DNA of 64,000 bases, from NCBI GenBank assembly GCA_030562195.1, contig JAUJPP010000005.1:20509106-20573105 (forward strand), written 5' to 3'. The notes below the pieces were generated by a model. That model made no database searches. It was not told where the DNA came from and worked only from the letters and a program-made list of their open reading frames with translations. The stretch's first letter is position 1; each line of letters opens with the position of its first letter. Below, one piece after another: positions 36,105-49,388 of this stretch. This DNA comes from Nipponacmea schrenckii. Lineage: Eukaryota > Mollusca > Gastropoda > Lottiidae. A program made the position numbers and the translations under genes.

Positions 36105-36205
36105 GCTAGGTTTTCGGCCGAAACATCATTCCCCTACTTACTTTCAAGGATAAAACATCTCGTTTGATTATAAATATTTATACTGTGTTCTTACTTCTAT
36201 TCACT

Positions 36206-37514
36206 ATGGCGGATACTATGCAACCCACTCGTAAGGATCCTACTATCAGAAAGGTAAGATTAAGTCAATATGGGCTTATATATTTTTAATCAATAGTAGT
36301 AATATACTTCTTTATTTTTTTAAACGGTAATAATGTTGGGATGTGAGAATTACCTCAGCAGAAAATTTCATAACATAGGCTTGAAATGTTCTTTGGTGTC
36401 TTTTAAATATTCACAAACACATCAATACAGGCAAGTTTTTAATGTTGTATTTTCTTATTCTAGAATAACAAACCTTTAATGGAGAAACGAAGACGGGCTA
36501 GAATTAACAGTTGTCTAACACAATTAAAATCACTGGTACTACAAGCAATGAAAAAAGATGTAAGTATATTGAACAATTGTTTATAATTTATTTGGTATAG
36601 GGGAAGTGTTTAATGTATTCCTTATTCATGTTCTTTTATATTCATATGCTTTGTACACCCAATCTAATAATAACTCGGTATTCCCGATTTCATATTTAAA
36701 ATGAAATGATTTATGTAGATTTATGTATTGAAATGAAAAGACATGTTCTTATGTTTCGTTTTCTTTATCTTTTCAGAGCTCCCAGTTTTCTAAATTAGAG
36801 AAAGCCGATATCTTAGAGTTAACCTTGAAACATCTACGTGCCTTACAAAGACAACAGATACAAGCCACATCTGTACCCGATCCTAGCGTAATGACCAAAT
36901 ATAGGGCTGGTTTCAACGAATGTGCTAACGAAGTCATGAGATATATGGGAGCTGGCGGTGTTTCGGATGATATCCGCAGTCGGTTAGTCGGACACTTGGC
37001 AAATTGTATGCAGACCGTCAACAGTATTCCTCAACAAGAGAATAACATTCCACAAAGATGTATGCAGCCTCTTCAAGTTCAAATTCCATCAACAGCACCG
37101 TATCACAAACCACACTCCATTCCAGTATCGTCATACGCACAGTCGAACTCTACTTCACCATCCTCTATTACCTCCCCTTGTCTCACTCCTCGAGTTATCT
37201 CCCCTAATGACAATCAACCAAGACTTACTGGTTCATTCCAAGTCGTTCCGGGAAATATGTGTAATGCCAATTCTATTCCAGTATACGTTCAGAATGGAGG
37301 AACAATGCCAGTTTATTCTCTTCAAGTGCCTAATATGAACAATGGTGTCACTGCCTTTATCCCGTCTCCAACAAACTTACGCCAATCGTCTCCAGTGAAA
37401 CTCGAGTTGGCTTATCCCGAGGAATCAAAACATCAGTATTCTTATAGTGTTAGTCCATCCTGCTCACCTTCCAACAGTTCGTTGAAAGAAGAGAAAGTAT
37501 GGAGACCATGGTAA
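36206..37514 (+). CDS. hes1: HES1/HES4-like bHLH-Orange transcriptional repressor, three exons
   Basis: Coding exons are 36206-36253, 36464-36559 and 36777-37514 (stop TAA). Introns of 210 and 217 bp are both phase 0 with GTAAG donors and pyrimidine-rich AG acceptors. The spliced protein has 293 residues. Seen: basic region and helix 1 at about 14-48, with the Hes-diagnostic proline (Pro20) followed by [10 protein letters not shown]; loop and helix 2 at 49-76 (KLEKADILE); Orange domain at about 89-127 (KYRAGF, GHLANCM); an FQVVP motif at 202-206 as in HES1; and a terminal WRPW at 290-293. Known of the family: a nuclear Notch effector that binds N-box/class C E-box DNA and recruits Groucho/TLE through WRPW. 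The start is the first ATG after the TATA box and gives the short Hes N-terminus. The tail between Orange and WRPW is rich in Ser, Pro, Thr and Asn. No breaks are seen. Orthology to HES1 rather than HES4 or another subfamily is inferred. Confidence 0.96.
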
Positions 37515-38278
37515 TGCTCAACATTCCAAAAACAATCAAGAAAACACTGCCATATATTTATGTATAAAACGAATTTTTTGTTACGTTTCATATCGTGCCT
37601 TACTAATTATATATTACGTTATTATAAGAATGAATATATTACTGAACTATCACATAAGGACAAGGGCATTTACATCATGTTGATCTGTTATATACCATCA
37701 AAGTGTTAGATTTAAAGGGCATGTCTTAAAAAGTTGTTATTGCAAAAGCAAATTATTGGTGCATTAAATGATTATGTTGTTATGTATTTGATAGATATAT
37801 TCAATTTGTTATTGTCTTTATTAAAATTCAAAGATTTAATGACTGCTTTTTTACTTTTATTTTGTTTTGCACTTTACAGTACAGAAAGTTCTCACACGTA
37901 TTTATTCTGTGAACAACTGATTTAATTAATTTAGTAAGATCATTCACATTGAGGATATCAATAGGACTCCTCTGTCTCGCTGATTTCACCCTCATAGAAT
38001 TCAGAATGATTATGGAGATGCTGTTTTTCTTAAGAACTTTATTGCTCTTTATATAAAGACCCTTATAATTTATCCCTGGCGAGGCGCTATAGCATCTATG
38101 AAAGCTATGGCAAATGCATAAGAAACCGGAAGGCGAATAAGAAGATTAACTCGTCCTGTTCTTCTTGGTGTTTCATTTTGCTTAATATCACCGAAATCGT
38201 GAGACGAGTAAGCATGCAATACGCGTGCCACATAAAACAGCACAAAAGAAATCTTGATTTGAAAATTTCAAAAATAAA
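37515..38278 (+). other. hes 3' UTR candidate with poly(A) signals
   Basis: The DNA after the stop is very T-rich with several ATTTA-like pentamers, as in short-lived mRNAs. Candidate cleavage signals are ATTAAA at 37820-37825 and a canonical AATAAA at 38273-38278. No coding signal is seen. Which signal is used cannot be told from sequence. Confidence 0.4.
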
Positions 38279-38601
38279 CGGTTATTTTGAAAGTCTTTGT
38301 GTAAAGGAATGAAGTGATCACTTTTACATCTGTCTATCTAATTTACACCTGTCCGGCCTTGGTCATTTCCCTTTTGGACATGCTTAACCGATCGCTTATA
38401 TAACATGGGCATATGCTGTTTAGTGTAGCAGAAAGTTTGTGGATACAAGATAAAGAGGTTAATAGACAGGTATTACGACCGTGACTCGTGGCTATATTGT
38501 ATTCTTCACATCTGTACACCCTCTGAACAGCTGAGTGGTTTGACTACCAGGTTGTTTTTCTTTGAAAAGTAGTCTGAGTCTTTTCAGTTATCTCTGAATA
38601 A

Positions 38602-38694
38602 TGATCCAAGTTATCACTAAATAGCGATCCAAGTTATCACTAGTGATCCAAGTTATTACTAGTGATCCAAGTTATCACTGAATAGTGATCCAAG
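38602..38694. repeat. short minisatellite of 18/24 bp units
   Basis: GTGATCCAAGTTATCACTA and close variants recur five times, some with an extra AATAGC/AATAGT. Each unit is self-complementary at its ends (GTGAT...ATCAC). Confidence 0.75.
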
Positions 38695-40419
38695 GTTGCT
38701 TTAAAAGTTTGTCGAGGTTTCTTTTAAAGTTGTTTCGAGCCTTTAAAACACAGTGGTTCGAGTTGTCTTTGAGAGCTTGTTCGAGTTGTATATTGTGTCC
38801 GAACTGCCCTTCACCCCCATTTTAATGTTATATAATTATGATTAAATGGCTCCTGTTGTAAAGCTCGATTTAAAATGTTTCATCTTTACTGAATATGGAT
38901 AGATCTATGGCTAACGATAACGTTTTCGAAATTTACGATTTCAAACAATTCGAATTTGACAATGTAGACCACACATGTGATGTATAGATCAGTGCTACTG
39001 ATATAGACAACAAAATCACGCTAACTCTATATCTGAAAATACGAAACTGAGAAAATATAAACTCGGTGAACGCCACGTGATATGCGTGTGGTTGTGCATA
39101 CCCCCGTAGATACTAGTGAAATGCGATCTATAAGGATAAAAGAAATCAAAGACGTTCAGTGAACCACATGACTCCAATGCTTTCATTGAGTTTTTCTAAA
39201 GTTTAAAGTTAATTGGAGGAAGCTAAGAAAGTTAACACTCGTCCCATAAAGTTGTCACGCATTTCTATAAACGATATACAAAACTAATAATCATAACTTA
39301 TATTCAAGATGAATGATAAACCTGAAAGAAACCTTATGATAAAAAGAGTCCGTTTGACATCTGGCGTGTGTGAGGGGCCGTTCAAGAGTACATAGTGTCA
39401 TCATATTGGTGATAAGCACGATCCAATGCAATCCACGCGATTCAAGATGCCGCGCAATTACGACTAGCATAGCACACTACGCACAATAATCCATGTGCAT
39501 TAATCAGCCGTTCAGACAATGAAATCTAAAAACTAAATTCATCATGTACACTGTCAACCTGCAGGTAATATCTTAATTTCTAAATGGTTGCTTTTCTAGA
39601 ATCAGACTAATATAGAGAACATTAGTATAATTGTCTAGCTGTGCTTATATATGTATATGCTTTTCTATGCAGCGTATTATACAAACATGACGTCTCTTTG
39701 AACGTGTCTTGAAAGTTAACTTTCAGCCGATCAGTAGACTTCATCATATTTTTTTCTGTATTAAGGATAGGAGATCATGCAGGAAAGCTGGCAATTGGAC
39801 GAATCAAGCATCAACTTGAACTTCGACTTCATGGTGGCATCTAGGAGAATTCGTGCAATCCATCTATTTAATGGAACTTAGTACACATAAATGGACAATT
39901 GCTAGCAGTTGCTTTGACTCACCTGACCGATTGGGATCAATGGCGGGGCGAGGATTGTTATTGACCGGGCGGGTATTGGCATTAGAGTGCCCCAGTATCG
40001 GATTTTCTACTCATGGTAGGGATAAGGGAAAATTTCATTTATGATTATATATACCCCGCCGGTTTGAATCTGCAGCTATCCAACTAAGCGAAGTTGTTAA
40101 CAGACAGAGGTTTAAGTTTCCTTATATAGACAAAACCTACTTTGTTTAAATTGCGTTTGTGCTAATAAAAACAAACTAAAATGAATGATAGTGTTCATTG
40201 TCATAAAAATTTCCGCTTTTAAACTTAGAAATAAGGAAAGATTATCTGAAAGGAAAGAAAACAGTGACACCCAATTGAATACACAGCAAAAATAAATGTT
40301 CTGTTTTTCCTCTAATTTCGATTTTTCCTTGATCAACTTAAAATAATGCAGGTTTTGTCTTGAAAATCGTCGAGAGAAGCGTGACTTGTACACAAAAAGA
40401 TTTTTTGTATCGGAATGTA

Positions 40420-40690
40420 AAGTCGACGTTCCCACGCTTCAAACGGTGAACCGATTCACTTACTTTGACGACCTATGACCTCGCCGCGTGACACGAACGT
40501 GGCTGAAATTGTCAATTACAGGTAGTTTATTGTCCACGATCACCTGGGTGAAACGGAACACCTCAACTCCCAGATTCGCCTTTGATTTTGCCATCAAATG
40601 TTTTTTTCGTCATTCAATCGATTGATAAACATTGACCCTTGTAATGGACATTATAATATTTTTAAACACGTGTCACGTGACCTTTGTCCA
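40420..40690. promoter_or_regulatory. candidate downstream enhancer of hes
   Basis: A CpG-containing block stands out from AT-rich surroundings 3 kb after the hes stop. It holds TTCCCACG (CSL site on the minus strand) at 40429-40436, a CACCTG E-box, a CTTTGAT TCF-like motif, and two CACGTG boxes one base apart at 40667-40672 and 40674-40679. This echoes the promoter's motif set. The enhancer role is inferred. Confidence 0.35.
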
Positions 40691-42429
40691 TCCTTTAAGA
40701 CTTCTCTTTGTCCAAATCCTGACATCAAACAATTAAAAACGTTTTTCAAAATTTTAAATTTCCATTTCTCTTCCTTTGAAATCAAATTAGGACAAATGGA
40801 TTTCAAGAAGACGAATGCCTTTTATTTGCATTTCTTTTTGTTTATTGAACCTTGGAAATGACACACACTATTGGTCAGTTGGCTTAAGCCATCTATATGT
40901 GCCCATCAAGGAGAAAATAAGTTTGAAATATTAAGATTTCCCTGATTTTGTTCGCGTAAAGAGAAAGAACTTCGAGAGAACATGTCAATAATTGAAATGA
41001 TGGGAATATACAAAAACGTTTCATAATGAAGTAAAAGCTGCAACGATTATCACCAAAACCGAACTTTACAAGACCCTGCATGTATAATAAGTTCAATTTC
41101 CACTTCAGCTCACCTCTTCCAGGGAGAAAACCTGTGACAATAGAAATATCATCTAACCCTAGCCAAACAATTTAATAAATGTTCTTTCCACATTTTTCAG
41201 AAGTTGCTCTCCCCCTCTTTCTTTGTAAGCGAATGTCGGTTACAGATATACAATACTCAATTAGTTTCAGCAAAAAATTATTTGATTTATCCTTGGCTTC
41301 ATTAGTTGTCCTGTACATAGTAATTGTAACTTATTCTGCTTCTTAGGCAGTTGTTCCCAACTTATTCTTGTATACCGTATCCAAAATTGTATCAGCATGA
41401 AAACGGAAAGCGAAAGTGAAACTAGGATTAGATAGGGACACGATCAATGTCAATTATTTTCAGATACCATAATAGTTCAGGTTAAATTAAAGTTGTCCTG
41501 TGGCTAGAACCATATGGCTTAAGTGAAAGTGGTTGTAAAACACTACATATTATTGAAATTACGTATACCGAGAAGAAAGTTCAGTATCACCAATTATAAT
41601 CATATGCAATAAGGGTGACGAGTATAAGGAAGGAAAATTGCTGTATATCAAAAACTAATAGGTATATTACAATTAACGAGAAATAATTTTGTTTTCAAAG
41701 CAATGAAGGGAACGACAATATAGGGATTTATGCTTATATCTTCAGTTTCTGATACCAAGAAAACATTGTCCTGTCGTTTTCGTCACAATTTACATTTGAA
41801 TTTAAAAAAAGGGGCTGCTGATGTTTCTTTCATTTTGACTTGACTTTTATGAACCTTTGTATACACTATAAACTGTGTAACTTATGATTATATTATATTT
41901 AATTAAGTCTGCGTCAATGACTCCATTCAAATTTGATGCACATATCGTCCGATTTTATTGTCCAAAAGTGTGATAAAATGACAGGTAGCAGTCAAAGGTC
42001 ACCAGCAAATATGAGATGAAGCGTAAGGAGAAGATTGGCTATCGAATTAACCATCTTATTGAAAGCAATTCATCATTTCTGATTACTTTCAACTTTTCAC
42101 CAAAAGTCAACTTTTGAAAAGTTTTCCCGCTCTTTGTTGAAAAAGTTTTTGTACCTGTGCACGCGAACGTTCTTTGTTTCCCAGACGACTCTTTTTTCAT
42201 GTTATGAAGAAATGTGAAAAGGGAGATAACTCTCTACAGTATATTATCGGAATTTGAAATTTTACCACCTGGAAAACCGTTGATTTAAGCAGATGTAGAA
42301 TGTCGAACAAAAGACACGTGCCTTTCATTCCTTTACATTGATAAATGGATGTATAAAACATAATAAATTTCTCGATTATGACTTTCTTTTACGAGACGAC
42401 GTTTTTCTAAGATACCCTGATGAACAAAG

Positions 42430-42474
42430 AAATTTTAAAAAATTATTCGCATAAGAATAAGCTTTTTAAAATTT
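42430..42474. repeat. AT-rich hairpin, about 18-bp stem
   Basis: AAATTTTAAAAA (42430-42441) pairs with TTTTTAAAATTT (42463-42474), and TTATTC (42443-42448) pairs with GAATAA (42555 is outside; the partner lies at 42455-42460) around a GCATAA loop. Only a small bulge separates the two stems. Confidence 0.5.
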
Positions 42475-43014
42475 TCTTTCATGTTACAATTGTATGTATG
42501 TTTATTATTTGATATTATAAAACTTTTTAAGCCCATATAATATAGAAATAAACGTGTGTTTTTGCCTTTATCCGTGTTTTTGTATATTTTTGTAGCTATT
42601 CGTTGAAAGGGCAAAATAAAATACATTTTATTCAAAGCATCACATCGAATCTTCCAGAAACTTTTGATTGGAAGGACCCATTTTATTTTTATTCACTCGA
42701 AGAGCGTCAGAGGGACCGGTGGGGATATTGGGATTTGTTTTATAAGCCAAACTTAATCAAGGGTATTCTTTCCATGTCATGACATTTTAACAAAAAATAT
42801 ATAGAAAGAAAGCTTGAGCCGTGGGGGACCAATACCCAGCCCTTTCCCACTCCACCCGCGACTGATGGTCAGTGGTCCAAAAGGGTGGCCCAAATCATAG
42901 TGCGTGCTAACAACCGCCGAAAATCCAAATGCTCTCAAATTCTGCTAATGGAAAAAACAACTAGCCTATATTTTACAAGGATAACAACTTAGCCTCGGTA
43001 CACAAGTCCGCCGT

Positions 43015-43145
43015 GACAGGGATCCTTTCTACCAGCTGGTCCTTGGCCAAACCTGGCATTGATCTTTCCCGGATTATCTGTACCCATTTACAGCTGGGTA
43101 GACTGGATTATGAGTGATGATGACTTATTCAAGATCCTAGTCCAT
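43015..43145 (-). mobile_element. SINE core (molluscan V/core type)
   Basis: TACCAGCTGGTCCTTGG, GGATTATCTGTACCC and CATTTACAGCTGGGTAGACT match the conserved central domain I recall from molluscan tRNA-derived SINEs, in reverse orientation. A tRNA-like head in the same orientation lies at 43440-43535, about 300 bp away, so the element may be interrupted. Confidence 0.6.
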
Positions 43146-43439
43146 GGTAGACTTGACCCTCAACAATCTAATTTTGTAAACCAATTAAGATTTAATTTCC
43201 AGCAATTTTACTTTCTCTAATATCTTTCAATTTCTTGCAGGTACATGTACAAAATTTATTTTTTGATGTTCTCATAATACAGGATCTATCATTAGGTATT
43301 CATTGACAGAAGAATTTTTATATTTTCCCAGCTATTTTACCAAAAGAAATTATACTTTTTAGAGATGTGTTTTTCAAAAATAACAAATTTAATTTTCTTA
43401 ACCTTTAACTTGCACCTTGTTTTTTTATCATAAATCTTT

Positions 43440-43535
43440 GCTTTGCGACCTAGGCCAGGTCCGACGCCCGTAACCAAGCCAATGACGTCATGACGTTAAG
43501 AACCAACGCTCTAACCGCTGTGCTACAGAACCCCA
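43440..43535 (-). mobile_element. tRNA-derived SINE head
   Basis: On the minus strand the block reads GGGTTCTGTAGCACAGCGG followed by TTAGAGCGTTGGTTC. This fits a tRNA A-box region (TRGCNNAGYNGG) with D-arm and anticodon-arm-like sequence. No intact B box follows, and no cloverleaf can be drawn. Confidence 0.55.
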
Positions 43536-45458
43536 AAGGTCGAAAGGTCTGTGGTCAAAATATTAGACCCGGACACGAGAAAATAAATCAGAGCTATACT
43601 GTTTTATTTAATCAAACATACTGAAAGACTTTTTTTTTTTTCAAATTTGCATACAACATGACCCACTGAAATCCTTGACATATATATAATATTCTAATAT
43701 TTTAGACCTTAGGCCTATATTTCTTTCAAATTCTTCATTACTTTACAAAGTAAAAGATTTGCCTGTGCCCCCTGGATAATTATGTGATCCCTGTCTCTTA
43801 GCTAATGTTTCTTGTGGCTTTCATTCGTTACAATAGGTTTCATTTACTATCTCCGCGATATACCCTTGGAGTTACATGATTACAAACATGTCCCATTTGA
43901 GTAGTATACCATCAAATTTTGTTCGTTAGTGTGTAAGAAAACCTAGGAGTAGTATACCATCAAATTTTGTTCGTTATTTCATCTCTACCCCTAAATGTCG
44001 CTGAAGGATTACTTTTGATATCTGTCGTGTGCCTGAAGAAAGACATCTGGTTGTGGCGGCAAAATCATAATATTGTGATATTGTATATTATATTAATAGG
44101 TAGATTATTATCTTTGATTCAATTAATAAGTCATCAAATTATGAAATGTACTTTCGTCGGTTCTATTTTATAAAATCATTTGTCATCTGCTGTCGTGTGC
44201 TTGAAGTACGACTACGTTCATGATTAAAAACGATTCCTATCTTATCGAAATAGAAACGACATAATTACGTCAATTATCAGTTGAAATAAACAGATCTTTT
44301 TTCTGAAAAGTCATCATCTGCTTTTTTGTCGTGTGCTTCGATAATTAGTGGAAAAACGTTTTTAATTTTTTATTGAAAGAAATTTATACAAAGAAAACAG
44401 TATTCTCGGTTGTGTTGAGACCAAACTTCTCGTCTTCTGTAGAAATTTCGAAATTTATTTTCAGTCATAAGAGTTATTTCAAAATGATTTCTACGGACAT
44501 CTGTTGTGGACGTTGATATTGTAAAAGAACAAAATAATTTACCAAATGCTCGCTGTTGGTGTTTTCTATGCCAAGACTGGTTGGTAGACAATTTTCAACA
44601 TGTACTCTTCAACAACCGATAATGCTAAACATGTAGTTCAAAACTGCTTACGCCATGCCATGATCCTGGGCATTGATTTTAAAACTTCACTTAAATTTAT
44701 ATGACCATTTCAATTGTAACTCGATTTGAAGTAAAATTATACAGATTGAAAATTTTTCACTAACTCGAGTACTTTAAGATGGTGTAAATTTCAGATTAAA
44801 GAGAAGGGAAGGAAGTTTGAATATGAGCGAGCTTAGTAACAAATTCAAAATGAGCCAATTACTGCATTTGAATTTTTATGTATTGAACAGCCGTTGGTGA
44901 AGACACAGAACGGGTAAGAACAGCTGACTTTCATGGGTTGTATAGGAATGCGAGGGGGTTATGATTTGAAAATTGATGACGGGGTTCAATCACCTGTTGG
45001 CATCACCTGTCTTTTATCAGGTCTTCAACCTGTTTGTCTGTAATATTGACAGTAATAATACAACAATACAACCATGGTTAGAACACAATACATTATCTTT
45101 AATAATACAATACATTATCATCAATAACAATACCATATCTTCCAATATCGCCCTGTCAAATTTTTAAAGTCTGTTCAGATTTACTGGAGTCAATAGTAAA
45201 GTTAATATTTGCGTCTTCATTAATTATTGCTAAGAACTCACGTAGCGACATCCATAGAGCTTTTCAGTTAATTGATTAAGTTCTTTGATACAAGAATATA
45301 ACTCGAACATTTCGAGGAATATTGATTTTTGAAAAAAGTGTTGCGTTTTCACGTTTATTTTAAAAATCGAACAGCAACCATTAACCCTTTTTTTAATTGT
45401 CCTTTGCTTAATTAAATTAACATATAAAAGCAATTAATTTAACTTAACTTTATTTAAC

Positions 45459-45808
45459 TTAAAGGGATGGGTTCGTCATTTTTTCCCAATCCTACCCACC
45501 TTATAGTCTCAGAAACGGGATTGTTTTTTTTTAGGTTAAATCAATAATAGTGTTCACAGCTCACCGTCGAAATTCGAGCCTTCAAATTCATTTGAGTCCA
45601 GAATTATCCAGAATTTATAGTTTAAATGACGACTCGCCTTTTTTTGAGATTCTGTGATATATAGAAAAGATACATATAGAAATAAAAAATGAAATTTCTA
45701 GTTTGAGGTATGTTTGACCTAAACATACGATTTTCGTGTATTTTCAGTACTTCTTAAGACTATTTACATAAATTCAAAACCCAAATCAACCCCGAAAATC
45801 GTCTTTAA
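45459..45808. mobile_element. TTAA-ended MITE relative, about 350 bp
   Basis: It starts TTAAAGGGATGGG and ends GTCTTTAA. It shares TAGTCTCAGAAACGG with the copy at 54492 and TTCAAATTCAT...AATTATCC with the copy at 48891. The end repeats are more decayed than in the 48891 copy. Confidence 0.65.
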
Positions 45809-48540
45809 CGTACATTCGTTTCATTATTATTTTTTCTATTTTAACGAATATCTAATTTAAAAACATAATATGCCCATGTATGAAGCGATATTTTGAATAT
45901 AATATGCCCCCGGCAAAGACTGAGAGATTTAAAGAGAAAATTTGATTGTTGAAAAGTGACCCAATTTAGAAGAAAGAAATTCCGATACACGCGTTTGAAA
46001 ATTTGTTTAAAAATATCCGATACCTTGTAACCTTGCTTTACTACGGTTCATTGATGCCTTTAAATCAGGCACGTGACTCACACGCGCACCAGTCTCGCGC
46101 TTATGAATGGGACAGATGTACAAGCGCGCGCTCTTCAAATCCAATCCGAGAGAAAACAAAGCAGAAATTTCGACACCTGGTAAAATTTGAAAATATTCAT
46201 TCAGATTTCTAAACTGAATGAAATTATTGGTCAATTAGATTCAGCCCCAGTTGCATTTTAAACGGACATTCTATCACATTAAAACCTCTTTCCTAGAAAA
46301 TTTAAATTTTCTTTGTTCTTGGCTTATACGCCTACAGTAATCCATATTTTGTAAGACATGACATATTTTCTTTCAATTTCTTTTATTTTTTTAAATCATG
46401 GAACCCACATACCTCTGACAATTACAAAATTATTGGTGATCAAAATGATCTTCCAGTCTGTGAAGTCTATTCTAGACTATTGGTAGAAAGCGCTTGCTCT
46501 TTGTGTCTTTTTTTTCTCTATTGCATGGATCGCTTTCATGATTTGTCGGTCTGTAGTTTTTTGATTGCGATTTACTAGGTTGCTTCTTTTTGCTCTTAGT
46601 TTGTTTTCTTGTGAGAACCGTATTGGACATATTATGTTCTATAATACACAATACTTAATGACACAAAGCAATTTATTCAAGTCAACCAACTAAATATAGG
46701 CATCATTTGACAGAGTATAGGAAGTTGGAATAACTAAGCCAATTGCGGCGCCGGTCTCCCTGAAACATGGGATGCATCGATCGTTTAAGAGAGTTCTCAA
46801 TGAAAGCAAAATTTTGAAAAGTAGAATTGATTTGTACATTCTGACATATTTATTAAATCATATTTTTGAAATTACTAGAATTAATGTATAAAAGTGTACA
46901 GACCGTTTTACAGTGAACGTAGCACTAACTAATCATATAAAGCCAGAGGATTAGGGTAAAATAGTTTGGAACTAATCATGTCGTATTATCTGATCTTGGC
47001 ACATGCTATTTGACATCACACCCGTTCATGGGCGATCAGACAATTTGACATGGCGTCTTTACTAGAAATGACATCAAAATTGGAAATTAAGTTGGTAAAC
47101 TAACAGAGTTATGCCAGTCACAATCTGTTGGAAGGTTAACCATCTGTAGGGGTTAGGCAGTTTGTGTAATAGGTGTGATCATTCGTGTGATTTTCTCGTT
47201 AACCCTCTTGACCCGAACCCACATAATCTCTATCTAGTTATACCATCACCTGGAATCTCCCACTGACCATTTGTCCTCTACCGTCCAGTCACTGTCCACT
47301 ATGTTAACGTATAACATATGTCTTGTCAAAGGTGACATCATTATCCAACTACACTGTTTAGATAAACTACTTCATATTTTTCACTTGTTATTTCTGTTTA
47401 AGTCATTCGTTTTCATTTTCCTTTTAAATATGAAATAGCATCTTTGCGACATTAGATATTAAAGAATAATGTACTTTGAAATTGCCACAACAGTTACAAA
47501 TGAAGAAATTCTTAATTATTTAATAATTATTTAAAAAAAAGTATATGCCCAAATAAAGAGAAAAAAAAGAATCAAACAGACCAGTAGAATGATTAAAAAC
47601 CAAAAAGAAAAAATATGATGTACAGGAAAGGAAAAAACAAAACAAAATTTCTTCAATTCCGTTAACTAATTATGAAAATTCCAAGTTCAAAATATCCCTG
47701 AAATGGAGTTGTAAATTAACAATAAAAATGACTAAGAAATTTACTCAGAATGTTACAAATTAATTAATTTGAATTCTTTTGTGGTTTTCTTATTAATTTT
47801 CTGTCAAGTGGTTAAACCACTCACAGAGTGTTTTCTTTATTTGACTTTTCGTTTTCAGGCTATTTATTAACATTTTTAATGAAACCAACCCAAGTGAATG
47901 GTTCACCCTTAAAGTTCGGGAGAGAGAATGGCCTGTACCTTCATTATACATTCTCTCACGAAAGACCATTGTTAAAATATTGAAATTCCCACGAATGTGA
48001 ACAGCAAGACAAATATTTCATTGATAAGATTTCTACCTTGTCAGTTTGTGCATCTGTATCCGTCCAAGCCATTCATATCTTTTATGGGTTTCTATCGATT
48101 TTTTATTCCACTCCCTTTTCATTCATTAGTTTTGTTATTTGAATATTCATGACTTGATAATGGTGACATTGTGTCTAATTCAGGCGTCTTTACTTTTTAG
48201 AGCAATAAAACTTCAACCCAAAGATAATAAAATCTGTAGTTTAAGTGAAATTTCCTAATAAAGGACAAACAAGCTTCTTGTAATGATAGAATAAAATATT
48301 CAAGATAACTCAATCAAAAATGTTTACTTTCAGTGAAAATAAAAAAAATAATGATCAAAATTAAATTTTGATACAGAGCATTTGTATTAGTATTATATAT
48401 GATAAGGACACCTGATAATTACAGCTAATGAGTCAAAATCAACAAGTTGGCAAAATCAATGAAATAGTTACGAAACATATATCACTCAAAACAAAACCAA
48501 AACATCTTACAAATTTAAATAACACCTTTATAATTTATTA
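45809..48540. other. intergenic, nothing recognised
   Basis: A small CpG-rich patch at 46070-46140 contains GCACGTGAC and GCGCGC but no gene. The rest is AT-rich without clear repeats. Confidence 0.5.
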
Positions 48541-48890
48541 AAATTTGTAATAACTTTTGGTTACAATATCTTTAGATACGAGTGGCTCAGTTTTACAAAA
48601 TTACAATTATAACCAAACTAAGCAACTAGCAATATATAAATGAGTGATATATTATTAACTATATAGCGACTGATAATCAGTAAATCTTCCATAACAGGCA
48701 ATAAATTGACTTAATGGTCGCTTTCAGAATGCACGAGGGCATTTATTAAAAATATTTCCATTTCCATTCATCTAATTAAGCCACTGTTTGATACAATTGT
48801 ATTTTGTTGATATAAAGAAAAAGTAAAGAAGCACACAAGTCTTAGAATAATTCAAAGGTATGTACTTGTCGGGAGGGGGAGAAGCCTGTC

Positions 48891-49388
48891 TTAAAGGGGA
48901 CCAGGCTTGATTTGTTTCGGACAATCATCCGACAGCCTCAAACACATGGAATCTTTTGCTTAGCTAATCAGAAATAGTCTACAGAGCTTACCTTTGAAAT
49001 TTGACCCTTCAAATTCATGTGTATCCATAATTATCCGTGTTTGAAAAATCATAACTTCTTAAGAAATTACTAACGTCCCGCCATATTGGAAAACGGTTCG
49101 TCTTGATAATCAAAGAGTTATCCTTCCCGTCGTGCAATAGCGGTCATCTGTATAAATAGACTACAAAGCATTTTCAATTGTAGACTTTGTCAACAGGACA
49201 CACAATTTTCAGACTGACTGGAGATCAGCCGCGAACAGCACGGAAAAAAAATGAAAAGTGACATTTTTTGTTTGAGGTATATTTCAAGGTATTTTGCGAT
49301 TTTCTTAGAGCTTGAGTATTTCTAAGGACTGTTTAAATGTAACAAAGGCCCAAAACGACCCCTTAAAATCAAGCCTGGGCCCCTTTAA
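48891..49388. mobile_element. 498-bp TTAA-ended MITE (most complete copy)
   Basis: The left end 48891-48913 (TTAAAGGGGACCAGGCTTG plus four bases) matches the reverse complement of the right end 49366-49388 at 22 of 23 bases. TTAA at both ends is the target signature of piggyBac-like elements, although other families also use it. There is no transposase frame. Two shorter relatives lie at 45459-45808 and 54492-54762. Confidence 0.82.

Noticed and set aside
46003..46234. Overlapping open frames on both strands in a CpG patch
   Set aside because: Both strands open over the same span, a composition effect. The patch holds CACGTG and GCGCGC but no gene evidence.
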